Assembly: GCF_051020985.1 (NCBI RefSeq)
Contig: NC_135000.1
Location: 25,326,784-25,390,783, forward strand
Origin: Nomia melanderi
Lineage: Eukaryota; Arthropoda; Insecta; Hymenoptera; Halictidae
DNA: 64,000 bases
Direction: 5' to 3'
Shown here: positions 46,935 to 56,367 of the stretch, piece by piece
Numbering within the stretch: the first letter of the stretch is position 1
How the letters are laid out: every line of letters begins with the position of its first letter
Position numbers and translations under genes: made by a program
Notes under the pieces: model-generated
The model's database searches: none
What the model was told of the DNA's origin: nothing
The model's input: the letters and a program-made list of their open reading frames with translations, nothing else

Positions 46935-49489
46935 AACTATAATTTTGTATTTAACGAAAAAGTAAATACCGTTTCAACGTGAATTATAGATCGAATCGCG
47001 CGATTTCAATGCACGCGGGATTCTCGGGGAACAGATCTACGTATAAATCGAGGGTTGTACACGGTGTACATTGAACATAGAAATACGAAAAAGGATCAAA
47101 GAGAAGCTGTCGGAGAGTTGAAATAAATAAATATTTAAACAAGAAATCCCGGAAGCTCGCTGAAAATAGCACCAACCAAAAGAACCAGCGAGAGACAACA
47201 ATCCTTCGCAGCGTAAAACGCTTCCCAGCGCTTTCTAACGTCCAAGAGGTTCCTTTCCCCGGTTAATTTTCTCATTCACGGCTGCAGAAGGAAGAAAAAG
47301 GGAAGAGCCCGACGAGAAAGAGCCGCGGTGAATTTCACGAGCGTCCGCGCGCCCTCTTCGGACGGTGTCCTCGGCGGAAACGTTGAAACTCGCCGCGGCA
47401 ACGTGTTGCGTGTCGGAGGGCTGCATTTTCGCGAATTATTTCGAATCCGCTAATTAGACGTCGGACGAAATATCGGGAAGAATGTCCTCGCCGGGCGAGT
47501 AATTGGAAGAATATGTAACGAGCACGTGGAATGAATGAAACGGCCGAGTTTCCTCCGGTTTCATGGCGGCGTAAGTACAAGGCCCGGTTACGTAAGGGAA
47601 AACGTGAATTTAGAGCGTTCCCATTATTTGCGGAAGCATTTCTCCGCGGGATTCTTTCTCATGAATATTAACGGTAGAACTCGAGAGGCTTATTCCCCCC
47701 GCCCCTCTTCTCCTTCCAGTTTCCCTTTTTTCTCCCCTTTTTATTTCGTCTTTCATCCTTGGTCCGTCCATCGCCGGTCTAGTATAATGAGCCCGACCTT
47801 CGGCCGGTTCGCGCGCCGCCCGTATTTTTTCGAATAGCCGTTGAAGATGTACGGTCCGTTGAAAACCAGAGGTCCGAGTCGCGAAATTGCCCTTTTACGA
47901 GGGTAACAATGTCTGATTCTTCCCGTGGAGATCTATTTTCTGGCCAAATTCCGAGAGCGTTCGAGGCTCGACGCGCGGACGTGTCTACGCTTGGTAATAA
48001 TTAAGTTCCTCGGTGCCTATGTTCATTGATTAACGAAGGAAATATGACCGAAACTGCGGAGAATTTCGAGAACATCGAATTCATAAATGTTTCAGAATTT
48101 TCTGAGGGTACGACTATGCAATTTCCTCGAGTGTCTCGTACGATTCTGGAAGCTAGCGCGGAGAATCAAAGTATATCGGGGGTAACTTCGTTTATTTCGA
48201 TTAGTATTCTCCGAATTGCGCCGCTCTGGTTTCCAAAGGCTGACGCGGCGGAAAGGAAATCAAAATGGAGCACTCACCTTCGCGAAGTCGATCTTCAGTG
48301 TGCAGCAGCCGGAGTATATGTCTGCTCCGTGAAGTGTCTCCTTCGCTCTCGTCGCCGATTCCACGGAGTCGAACGTGGTTATCGAAGGACTTCAGTTAAG
48401 AATATATAGGCACTACTGTTCTTCGCGTAGCTTAGTGACGGACGAAAATTACCCGCGAAGGAGGAAATACTCGCGGATACCATCGGCAAAGAGGATTTCC
48501 ATCGGTTCAGCGCATACCGTTTGTAAGAGGAAATACGAGGCTTATCGCCTTCCTGCAGGATCAAACTTCGAATTTCGCGCCGGATGCGCCGCATAGTCTG
48601 TTTCGTAACGTGTGTGCGTTCCGAGGATTAATTAGCTACTCGGGGATGACGAACGGGAGGTTCGTAAATTAGTTTCTGAATTATGAAGATGATTTTCTGA
48701 TTCGGAAATCCTTAACGCGACCAGTATGCGAGACGACGCTTTAGGAAAAGTATCAGATAAAGCTAATCTCCGTTTACCATTTCGAATCGTTTCACTACAT
48801 ACCTCATTCTGACAGCAATGCGCGCGAAAAGCTATTTAATTCTTTACGGGAATTGAACGATTAAGATCGTTACATGCGTTAGACTGCTTAGCGGCCGCGT
48901 AAAAAAACTGAAGGCATTCAACGGAGGAAGTACTTCACAAAGAAACGAGAGAACAATTCATCGTTGAATTTACGAGCGAGCGTTACGAAACGGCACACAG
49001 AAGAAACACAAATCACTGTATCGTGAAACGGTCCAATGAATTCAGGAATTCCAGATATCGCAGAAACGTCTGTCTAAAGATTTTTCCCGTTGGATTTATC
49101 ACCGGCACTCTCCGAGCCAAACACCCGTGCGAGGCACTCTCCGCGATCAGCGATAGACGCGGACAGAGTATTTTCAAAATAAAACCCCCAGCTTCTGCCC
49201 CACCACGCGCGTTCACAGACGAATGGAGCCGAAGACAGATGACATTGGTTGAGTTTACAAACATCTGTTCGCGCCCATAAATTTCACAATACACCGCCGG
49301 ACCGGGCGACAGGTCGACAGAATATAATAGAATATTACCACGATATCCATTAACTCCCCAGAATTTAGAGCAGACAACTATCCATTAGCTACACTCAAAA
49401 CAGAACTCCATCATATTCTCATCTGCGATCAATTATCCCCCCCTTCATCAAATCGCTGCAGTGTTCCCTCTAACCCTCTGCGATCTCCG
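46935..49489. other. No gene recognised
   Basis: A polypyrimidine stretch at 47690-47760 (C and T runs) and GC-rich patches at 47250-47480. The 127-codon plus frame 48026-48409 has no motif. No TTAA element. Confidence 0.5.
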
Positions 49490-50230
49490 AAAACGAAATC
49501 TCCAAATTTCAGATGCTAAAATTATCTAGGAGATACCAAAGAATAATCCCTCTTCAATTTCTAAATAGAAACCTTCAAATTTCAAGAACTAAAAGTATCT
49601 ACAACACCAAAAACTTATAAAAACTGATTCCTCAATAATTGCAAAAGACCTTCAAATTTCAAGTACCAGAATTACTCACAAAATGGGAAATAAAAAGCCG
49701 ATAAAGATTAATTTCCCTATATCTCAAAAGGTTAAATTTCAAGAGCTGAAAGTATCTACAAAACCAAAAAAAAACCTGAAGATAAATCTTCCACAATTTC
49801 TAAAACAAGCCCTTCAAATTCCACGTTTCAAATTATCTAGAACATGTCAAAAACTTATAAAAACTGATTCCTCAACAATTGCAACAGACCTTCGAATTCC
49901 AAGTGCCAAAATTATCCAAAAAATATGAAATAAAAAACCCACAAAGATTAATTTCCCTATATCTCAAAAGGTCAAATTTCAAGAGCTGAAAGTACCTACA
50001 AAATCAAAAAAAAACCAAAGATAAACCTTCCACAATTTCTAAAACAAGCCCTTCAAATTCCACGTGCCAAATCATCAAGAACATTTCAAAAGCTCCTAAA
50101 GACTGATTCCTCAACAATGGCAAACGCCCTTCGAATTCCAAGTGCCAAAATTATCCAGAAAATATGAAAGAAAAAACCCATAAAGATTCATTTCCCTATA
50201 TCTCGAAAGGTCATCAAATTTCAAGAGTTG
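49490..50230. repeat. Tandem repeat, three units of about 240 bp
   Basis: ATTTCCCTATATCTC marks each unit at 49711, 49951 and 50190. Also shared are CTGATTCCTCAA, TTCCACAATTTCTAAAACAA and AAATTTCAAGAGCTGAAAGT. The first unit is most diverged. A-rich plus strand. Each unit itself carries several degenerate CTTCAAATTTCAAG submotifs, suggesting an older, shorter repeat. Confidence 0.92.
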
Positions 50231-51031
50231 GGGTTGAAACGACACTCCCAGAAGAACTCGAGCGGATCCTCCGGTATCCGCATCGAGGTATCGAAAAAGT
50301 AATAACTTGAAAGTCAGGTAGATCTGGCCAGGTTCGTAAAAGAGAAGGGTCAATTAAGTAAGGATTCGTTTAACATGCCACGGGTTGCTCCAGATTTCTC
50401 CCTCCCACCCTCCTGGCTCCGTGACATCTCTCGCGCCCTGATACCGAGGCGCGCTCGAGATAACCGGTCGCCGGAAGATCCTGTAACCCGGTATCGTCAG
50501 CCCCAAGTTCCGGTTATAAATCCTCATCGCCATTGTAACGGTGGCGCGTGACCGACGAACTTTCGCGCCGAGTCATTCCGAAGATGTGCGCCGCGATGGG
50601 AATCCTCTCGAGGCGGTAAGCCCCCGAGCGTCAACCCCCGGGGCCGGCCGGCAACGGGAAGGGCCGGTCGGTATCTCGCGACCCGCACATAAAACGCGGT
50701 CCAACCGGTGGACGGTGTATTGTAACTATAGCAAAGGATATTCCACCATAGCCTGAACGCCGTTTTTCTTGAAGATAACGATACGCCGAACTTGTCCGCT
50801 GGGCGCGCTGATCGTGTGCAATACTTCCTGTAACAGAAAAAAGAGGGGGGATTGTTTTAGGAAACTGGCGCAGTGTAGATTTAATTATAGATAGCCTTTA
50901 CGGCGTTCCGTTTTTATTGCGAAAAGTGTAGTTTACCCGTAACGTGGCGATGAAGGGAGAACGGGGGAATAGTTTTAAGGGAGCTCGCGGGGGCGGGTTT
51001 ATTGAATGACGCGATGTAGACTTCGAAATGA
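50231..51031. other. No gene recognised
   Basis: GC-rich at 50390-50720. The small plus frame 50541-50756 has no motif. Confidence 0.5.
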
Positions 51032-51300
51032 GATCTCTTTAGTGGCAATTCGTATTTTACAGGGGAGTAAAGGGCGAACGAATGTTTTATATGATACTAT
51101 TTGTGCCGTGATAATTAATGAAATTCAGAGAATCAATTAGTATTTTCAATGTCTCTTCTGCCACTTCTAAATAAGATCTCTGTAGAATTCGTATTTTACA
51201 TGAGAGTGAAGGGTGAAGGAATGTTTGATATGATACTATTTGTGCCGTGATAATTAGTGAAATTCAGAGAATCAATTAGTATTTTCAATGTCTCTTTGGC
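51032..51300. repeat. Tandem duplication, about 140-bp period
   Basis: Units from 51032 and 51174 both begin AGATCTCT and contain ATTCGTATTTTACA, ATGATACTATTTGTGCCGTG and AGAGAATCAATTAGTATTTT. A small indel near the start changes the local period from 142 to 139. Confidence 0.93.
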
Positions 51301-51514
51301 GTCTCATCGAGAGAACGAGAGATTATATTTAACCCGTTAACGACGGCTGTTCATTTATGTGTTTATTCTTCAGTAATACACTGAACAAAAATGTAAGTCT
51401 AGATAACATGTAAGTTGATTTGTGTACGATTTTTCATAACCTAAACGAATCATAAATAGTTAAAATAAACCTGCGTTTCTGGGCTCGATTTTAAAACTAG
51501 AATTGTGCGATGGA

Positions 51515-51995
51515 TTAACACGTTGAATGCCGCACGATCTCATGATACAAAGTACTTGAAATGGAAAAAATATAATATTAACCCATTCACTGCCAGTCAC
51601 GAATATACTCGTAGCAAGAGATTGCCAGTTTGGTACAATCTTGATTGTATTTGAAATGTATCGTAATATAAAGCAAAATAAATTGAAAGTACAAATGAAA
51701 TCACACATTTTATGCTAGCAGTGAATAGTTTACTACAAGATTTATCATTGTTATAAAAGAATAAGGAATATTGTATAGAATGGCTAAAATTCTCATGGCA
51801 GTAAACGTGTTAAATCATTTGATTGAACTGCATTGTTATCATTGCAGGTTCATCTAGCTGAATGTCACCACATTAGTCAGCATTACGTATAATATAGAAA
51901 TTTCAAATAATATTTCAAATAATCATGGTTTAATTGAACTATAGTAATTCGATTCGGTTGGGGATCACCGGTTACCATGGCGTTCAACGTGTTAA
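51515..51995 (+). mobile_element. Family H MITE with a nested TTAA element
   Basis: Outer ends are TTAACACGTTGAATGCCG at the left and GGCGTTCAACGTGTTAA at the right, preceded by GGGGATCACCGGTTACCATG. A second, related element occupies 51578-51813, so the outer copy without it is about 245 bp, the normal family size. Confidence 0.85.
51578..51813 (+). mobile_element. H-related MITE nested in H (236 bp)
   Basis: Left TTAACCCATTCACTGCCAG, then TCACGAATATACTCGTAG; right CTCATGGCAGTAAACGTGTTAA. Flanked by TTAA. The left tip keeps the C-rich start of the other families, while the right tip resembles H, so it may be a distinct subfamily. Confidence 0.82.
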
Positions 51996-52619
51996 AAAAC
52001 CATTTTAAATGCAAAAATATCGTTCGAAACAATACAGTGTTGAAGCGTGTATCGTCCGATAACGCCGAGAACTCGAGGAACACGTTTTCGCGAGGGTAAG
52101 TTTCCAGTAGCCGCGAACCGACGTCCATTATCGCGATCCCCCGAACGCGCGACCGTAGTCTCCTGAATAAACATAATAAGACCGCGGTGAATAATAAAAT
52201 AATGGAACGTCGTCTACACGTAGCGTGAAAGCGGCCACCGGCCCGTGAAATATTCCCCGCCGCGGTATCTCCCATTCAAATCCGACGTTTTCGTACACAT
52301 CTTATTCCGCGCGCATGTAGAATAAGGTTCTAAGAAGCTTTACGTCCCGGCGGCCGCGAGCCGTGTTTTCCGGTCGGCTCGTATATCTTCGTGGAACGGT
52401 CAGTGAATTTATCGGCGCTACCACGTCCCTGGATCCGCGAGCAATTTCAATGCCGCGCGAAAAACAGTATCTGCACTTGAACTGAACCAATATACCGTAA
52501 TTTATTGTCCGCGAGCGCGCTCGCGTTGACGCGTCGATTGTCTAGGTGGATTGTCTACTGTGGCTTGTGAATCACTTGGAAATAATTACGGTGGGTATGA
52601 CTGATGATTAAGAAATTTA
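51996..52619. other. No gene recognised
   Basis: GC-rich at 52040-52460. Minus frame 51883-52275 starts inside the MITE and has no motif. Confidence 0.5.
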
Positions 52620-52844
52620 TTAACCCTTTGCACTCGAAGATTGTCATTGATATTACCAACAATTCGAACTAATTCTAGTGGAAAAAGCATATAAACATAT
52701 AAATATGATACGTGTATGAACAGAAAAATCATAGAATATCTTACTGTTTTTTATCGATAAGATATAAATGTTATAATATATTTAATGACACAATGACAAA
52801 TTTTTCATTTCTCTGCTCCGGAGCCCTCGAGTGCAAAGCGATAA
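52620..52844 (+). mobile_element. Family D MITE, full length (225 bp)
   Basis: Left TTAACCCTTTGCACTCGAAG, right GAGCCCTCGAGTGCAAAGCG followed by ATAA. It shares the outer 17 bp with family C, but the interior is unrelated to C and AT-rich. The minus copy at 7968-8132 is the other member. Confidence 0.87.
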
Positions 52845-52943
52845 AGAACCCATTTCTATCTTTGCTATGAAAGAATAAGTAATGTTTCAAATGTTGAAGA
52901 TTTGAGCATTTCGATCAGCTCTTTCCAATTGCTCGTCTGATAA

Positions 52944-53330
52944 CGACCGAAACTTCACGTGAAGCTTAATGAACATTACTTGGCAAAGTTAAAGGATCAC
53001 TACGTTGCAGTTGAACGTGTTTCATTTGTAGCTTGAGATCACTCAATCTTGTTGTCTAATAATTCAATAGATCCAATAGTTTAAGGAATAAAATGGTTAA
53101 TTTATTATCATTTGTAGCTTGAGATCACGTAATCTTATAGTCTAATAATTCAATAGATCCAATAGTTTAAGGAATAAAATGGTTAATTTCTTAACTATTG
53201 GATCTATTGAATTATTAGACTATAAGATTAAGTGATCTCAAGCTACAGATGAAACACGTTCAATCACAACGTAGTGACTCAGCTTTCTCAAGCAATGTTC
53301 ATTAAGCTTCAGGTGAAGTTTGATTGTCGC
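52944..53330. repeat. Long imperfect hairpin with an internal duplication
   Basis: The right arm 53193-53330 is the reverse complement of the left side beginning at 52944, sharing CTTCA-GTGAAGCTTAATGAAC, TTGAACGTGTTTCAT and GTAGCTTGAGATCAC over about 138 bp. The left side holds a 76-bp direct duplication of the inner arm (53034-53109 and 53110-53185). The right arm can therefore pair with either copy of the inner half. The inner loop is about 26 bp. No coding sequence. Candidate foldback element or hairpin-RNA source. Confidence 0.93.
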
Positions 53331-53889
53331 ATTCAATGTATGAAATACTGGAAGCGCAAGAATAGACTCTATTTAAGTAAATGAGATCGCCTCCCATTTC
53401 CAGAGACGCGGCGCTCAAAGTGTAAACGCGAAAACCCTCGCGGGGATCGTAGCCAGGCCACTCGCGCGCGAACCGCGGAAATCTCGACGATCTTGGGAAC
53501 AGGATCGAGAAGATACGTCGCCGCGAATGTTTACGAATCGCGTTCCCGAGAGATCCGATCTACTCGGGCCGGAAAAGCGGCGAGCGGAGAATCGGGCAAG
53601 GATGCGAGGTAATTATGCGTTTGCTCGCCTATCTAAATATTTGCGAATTTTAATGCCCGTAAATCTTCGTTGATCAAAGAGCCAATAAACGCGGGGCACC
53701 GGGCGAGTGCAAGCGCGTCCTCGTCGGCGGCCATTTACTTAGGTATACACTCTCGTTCAACTGGGAAACTTCACGCATTCCTACGGAACTGGCACAGTGG
53801 TTTTTACTATTCTGTAAAGGTTTCCCAAAGGTTTGCACATCTTTTCACCGGGAGGGCATATTGGTCGCATTTTATCCTCAAATCGGATT
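53331..53889. other. No gene or repeat recognised
   Basis: Non-repetitive, GC-rich at 53400-53600. No supported ORF. Confidence 0.5.
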
Positions 53890-53975
53890 TTGACACTTTG
53901 CACTCGACAGGTGACTTACTCGCCACTTGATTTGATATAACGGAATTACAAAATCTTAGGAAGAATATTAAATTT

Positions 53976-54179
53976 TGTGGACGAATGTCGGCGTTCCGGC
54001 GAGATGAAATTTTCATATTTTGAAGACCAAGTAACAAAGAAATGATTTAATTACTCAAATAGCAAGAGATCAGCACGCAGTTTCCTTTTGTTCTATCAAT
54101 TATACAATTGATATATAAGTTAGCTTCATCTGTTGAAGGTTTGGTACAATTCGAAGAATTTTCGTCCGCAAAGGGTTAA
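53976..54179 (+). mobile_element. Family B MITE nested in C
   Basis: Nearly identical to 1535-1738, including the altered left tip (TTAAATTTTGTGGACG in place of TTAACCCTTTGCGGACG) and the flanking 12-bp direct repeat TTAAATTTTGTG. The right end TTCGTCCGCAAAGGGTTAA is intact. Confidence 0.9.
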
Positions 54180-54227
54180 ATTTTGTGTAATGCATCAATA
54201 CGTGAAATATTGCAATAGAATATCTTA

Positions 54228-54512
54228 TTAACCCTCTATAGGCTGAATTTTTGTTTGTGATTATAACAAAATCTATGCAGTACAAAATTAATAAATATCC
54301 ACATATGAATACGAATTAACAATTTCTTCAAACGAGTATATTTTGTAACTTTCAAGTTACAATGACGTTAAACTTTCACGCCTGAGCGTATAAAAGTTTA
54401 AAACTGATTACTTAATTTTACTCACCACTTTGAGTGCAAAATGAAACAAATCAACAAGATTCCAATATACTGACACGTGACTTCAAAGTTACATGGGCCT
54501 ACAGAGGGTTAA
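54228..54512 (+). mobile_element. Family A MITE, full length, nested in C
   Basis: Left TTAACCCTCTATAGGCTG, right TGGGCCTACAGAGGGTTAA, 285 bp. This is the only A copy here with both ends and full interior, so it is the reference for the fragments at 1.4-2.5 kb. TTAA on each side lies in C sequence. Confidence 0.92.
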
Positions 54513-54668
54513 CTTATGCATGTTTTCTCATTACTTAGTTTCAAAGAATGTCTATATATCGGAAACTGTTGAGCGTATCCAATGAAAAACTTTCGACTGC
54601 AAAGAGTTAGCACTTGATTCCTTCAAACAAATTTTCCAGGTACAACATACCAATGTACCTTGAGTTCT

Positions 54669-54876
54669 TTAACCCTTTGCGGACGAATGTCGACATTTCG
54701 GCGAGATGAAATATCCACATTTGGAAAAGTAAGTCGCAAACAAACGATTCAATTACTCAAACAGCAAGAGATCAGTGTATAATTTCCTTTCTATTATTTA
54801 AGCAATATATATATATAATTTAACTTCATCTGCTGGAGGATTCGTATATTTCGAAGAATCTTCGTCAAAGGGTTAA
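54669..54876 (+). mobile_element. Family B MITE, full length (208 bp)
   Basis: Left TTAACCCTTTGCGGACGAAT with GTCGACATTTCGGCGAGATG; right GAAGAATCTTCGTCAAAGGG then TTAA, missing three bases (CGC) of the tip. An internal (AT)n run lies in the middle. It stands alone, 58 bp beyond the C host element. Confidence 0.92.
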
Positions 54877-55794
54877 AATCCCTTGTACATCGCATTCGAG
54901 AATCAGCTGACGCTACAACGATCCAACGTTGCACAGTGGGGAGACGTTAAGCGATCGAGGAACGCGTGCAAACGACGAAGGTTCAACGAGTCCCCGCAGT
55001 ATTTTATTTCCCTTGATAACAAACATTTGCTCCCCAGCCGCTATCCTCTCTTCCCCTTCGGTGAAATATATTGAGCGTCTGTTGAAGCTCTCCCAGGGTC
55101 TAGCAGCCCGGAAATTGCCCCGAAACCGCAAACTGCGAGATATCTTTCGGTCGGCAAACCCGTGGCGTCTGAAGGCTCAATGCTAAATCGAAGTCCGAGT
55201 GATCTCCGAATCGACAGGGAAGCTCCGATGAGAAATATTTGCTCAGTTTAGAGGGGGAGCGTGTATTTTTCCAAATAGATAAACGTTTCCTCTTCAACGG
55301 GCCGGGCATTCAGCAACGCGAAAGCTGAAAACAGCTCGGTGAAAAGCGTTTGGACGGGGGCCGCGGTTGAACGGAGACCGGCAATTGAGATCGTTTAAGG
55401 GCCAGGTGTGTGTTTACCTGTAGCTTGCACGCCGGCCAGACTGGAATCTCGCCGGCGCGGCTGATGACGCAGCATGGCGCCGCGCCAAGCCCACTTTCCG
55501 TGCCGCGGAAACCTCCTCCGCGAGGACGTTCCGCGTACGGACGATAGCGGCCCGCCAGTCGGCACAGGATCCCCAACCTTCGCGTGTCGAGATATACGAC
55601 CGTCATTTCGTTCTTTTTTATCCTGGTGCACTACTCAATTTATCTGTGCGTTTGGAATAATGTTGTAAAAGGTAGGAACACGGAGACTGGTGAGAAGAAT
55701 TTTCTGATCTCAAATTGAAGTTGTTCAAATGAAGAATTTGAATTTCCCAATTATCAAACTGCTGAATTTTAAGATATTTATATTCTGAAACTTT
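54877..55794. other. No gene recognised
   Basis: GC-rich at 55320-55580 with frames open on both strands (55310-55668). No motif. Confidence 0.5.
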
Positions 55795-56367
55795 CAAATT
55801 TACAACTGTTCAAATTTTCAACTATTCAAATTCTCCAACTTTCAAACCTTTAAACTTTCAAACTTTCAAGCTTCCAAACTTTCAAATATTCAACCTTTCA
55901 ACCTTTGAAACTTTCAAACTTTCAAACTTTCAAACTTTCAAATTTTCAAATTTTCAACCTTTCAAACTTTCAAAATTTCAACCTTTGAAACTTTCAAACT
56001 TTCAAACTTTCAGACTTTCAAATTTTCAACCTTTCAAACTTTCAAAATTTCAACCTTCCAAACTTTCATAATTTCAACCTTTCAACCTTTCAACCATTCA
56101 ACCATTCAACCATTCAACTTTTCAACCTTTCAACCATTCAACCATTCAACCATTCAACTTTTCAACCTTTCAATCTTTCAACCTTTCAATCTTTCAACCT
56201 TTCAACCTTACAAACTTTCAAACTTTCAAACTTTCAAACTTTCAAACTTTCAACAATTCATACTTTCAACCATTCAACCTTTCAAACTTTCAACAATTCA
56301 TACTTTCAACCATTCAACCTTTCAACCTTTCAGCCTTTCACACTTTCAAATTTCAAAATCTTCAAGG
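55795..56367. repeat. Simple-sequence tract, 8-bp unit CTTTCAAA
   Basis: About 570 bp of CTTTCAAA and CTTTCAAC units, with TTTTCAAC and CATTCAAC variants and local higher-order patterns such as repeated CCATTCAA at 56093-56158. The left edge decays gradually into ordinary sequence from 55740. Confidence 0.95.

Larger units (their letters stand above)
53890..54610 (-). mobile_element. Family C MITE hosting B and A
   Basis: Minus-strand C: left edge TTGACACTTTGCACTCGAC with GCCACTTGATTTGAT, middle AATGCATCAATACGTGAAAT, right part TTACTTAGTTTCAAAGAATG and edge AACTTTCGACTGCAAAGAGTTAG. Removing the B (53976-54179) and the A (54228-54512) leaves about 235 bp, the normal C length. C is therefore the oldest layer, with two later insertions at internal TTAA sites. 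Confidence 0.9.

Noticed and set aside
49490..50230. CRISPR array
   Set aside because: The units are about 240 bp with no short conserved repeat and unique spacer pattern; it is an ordinary tandem repeat, and the sequence looks eukaryotic.
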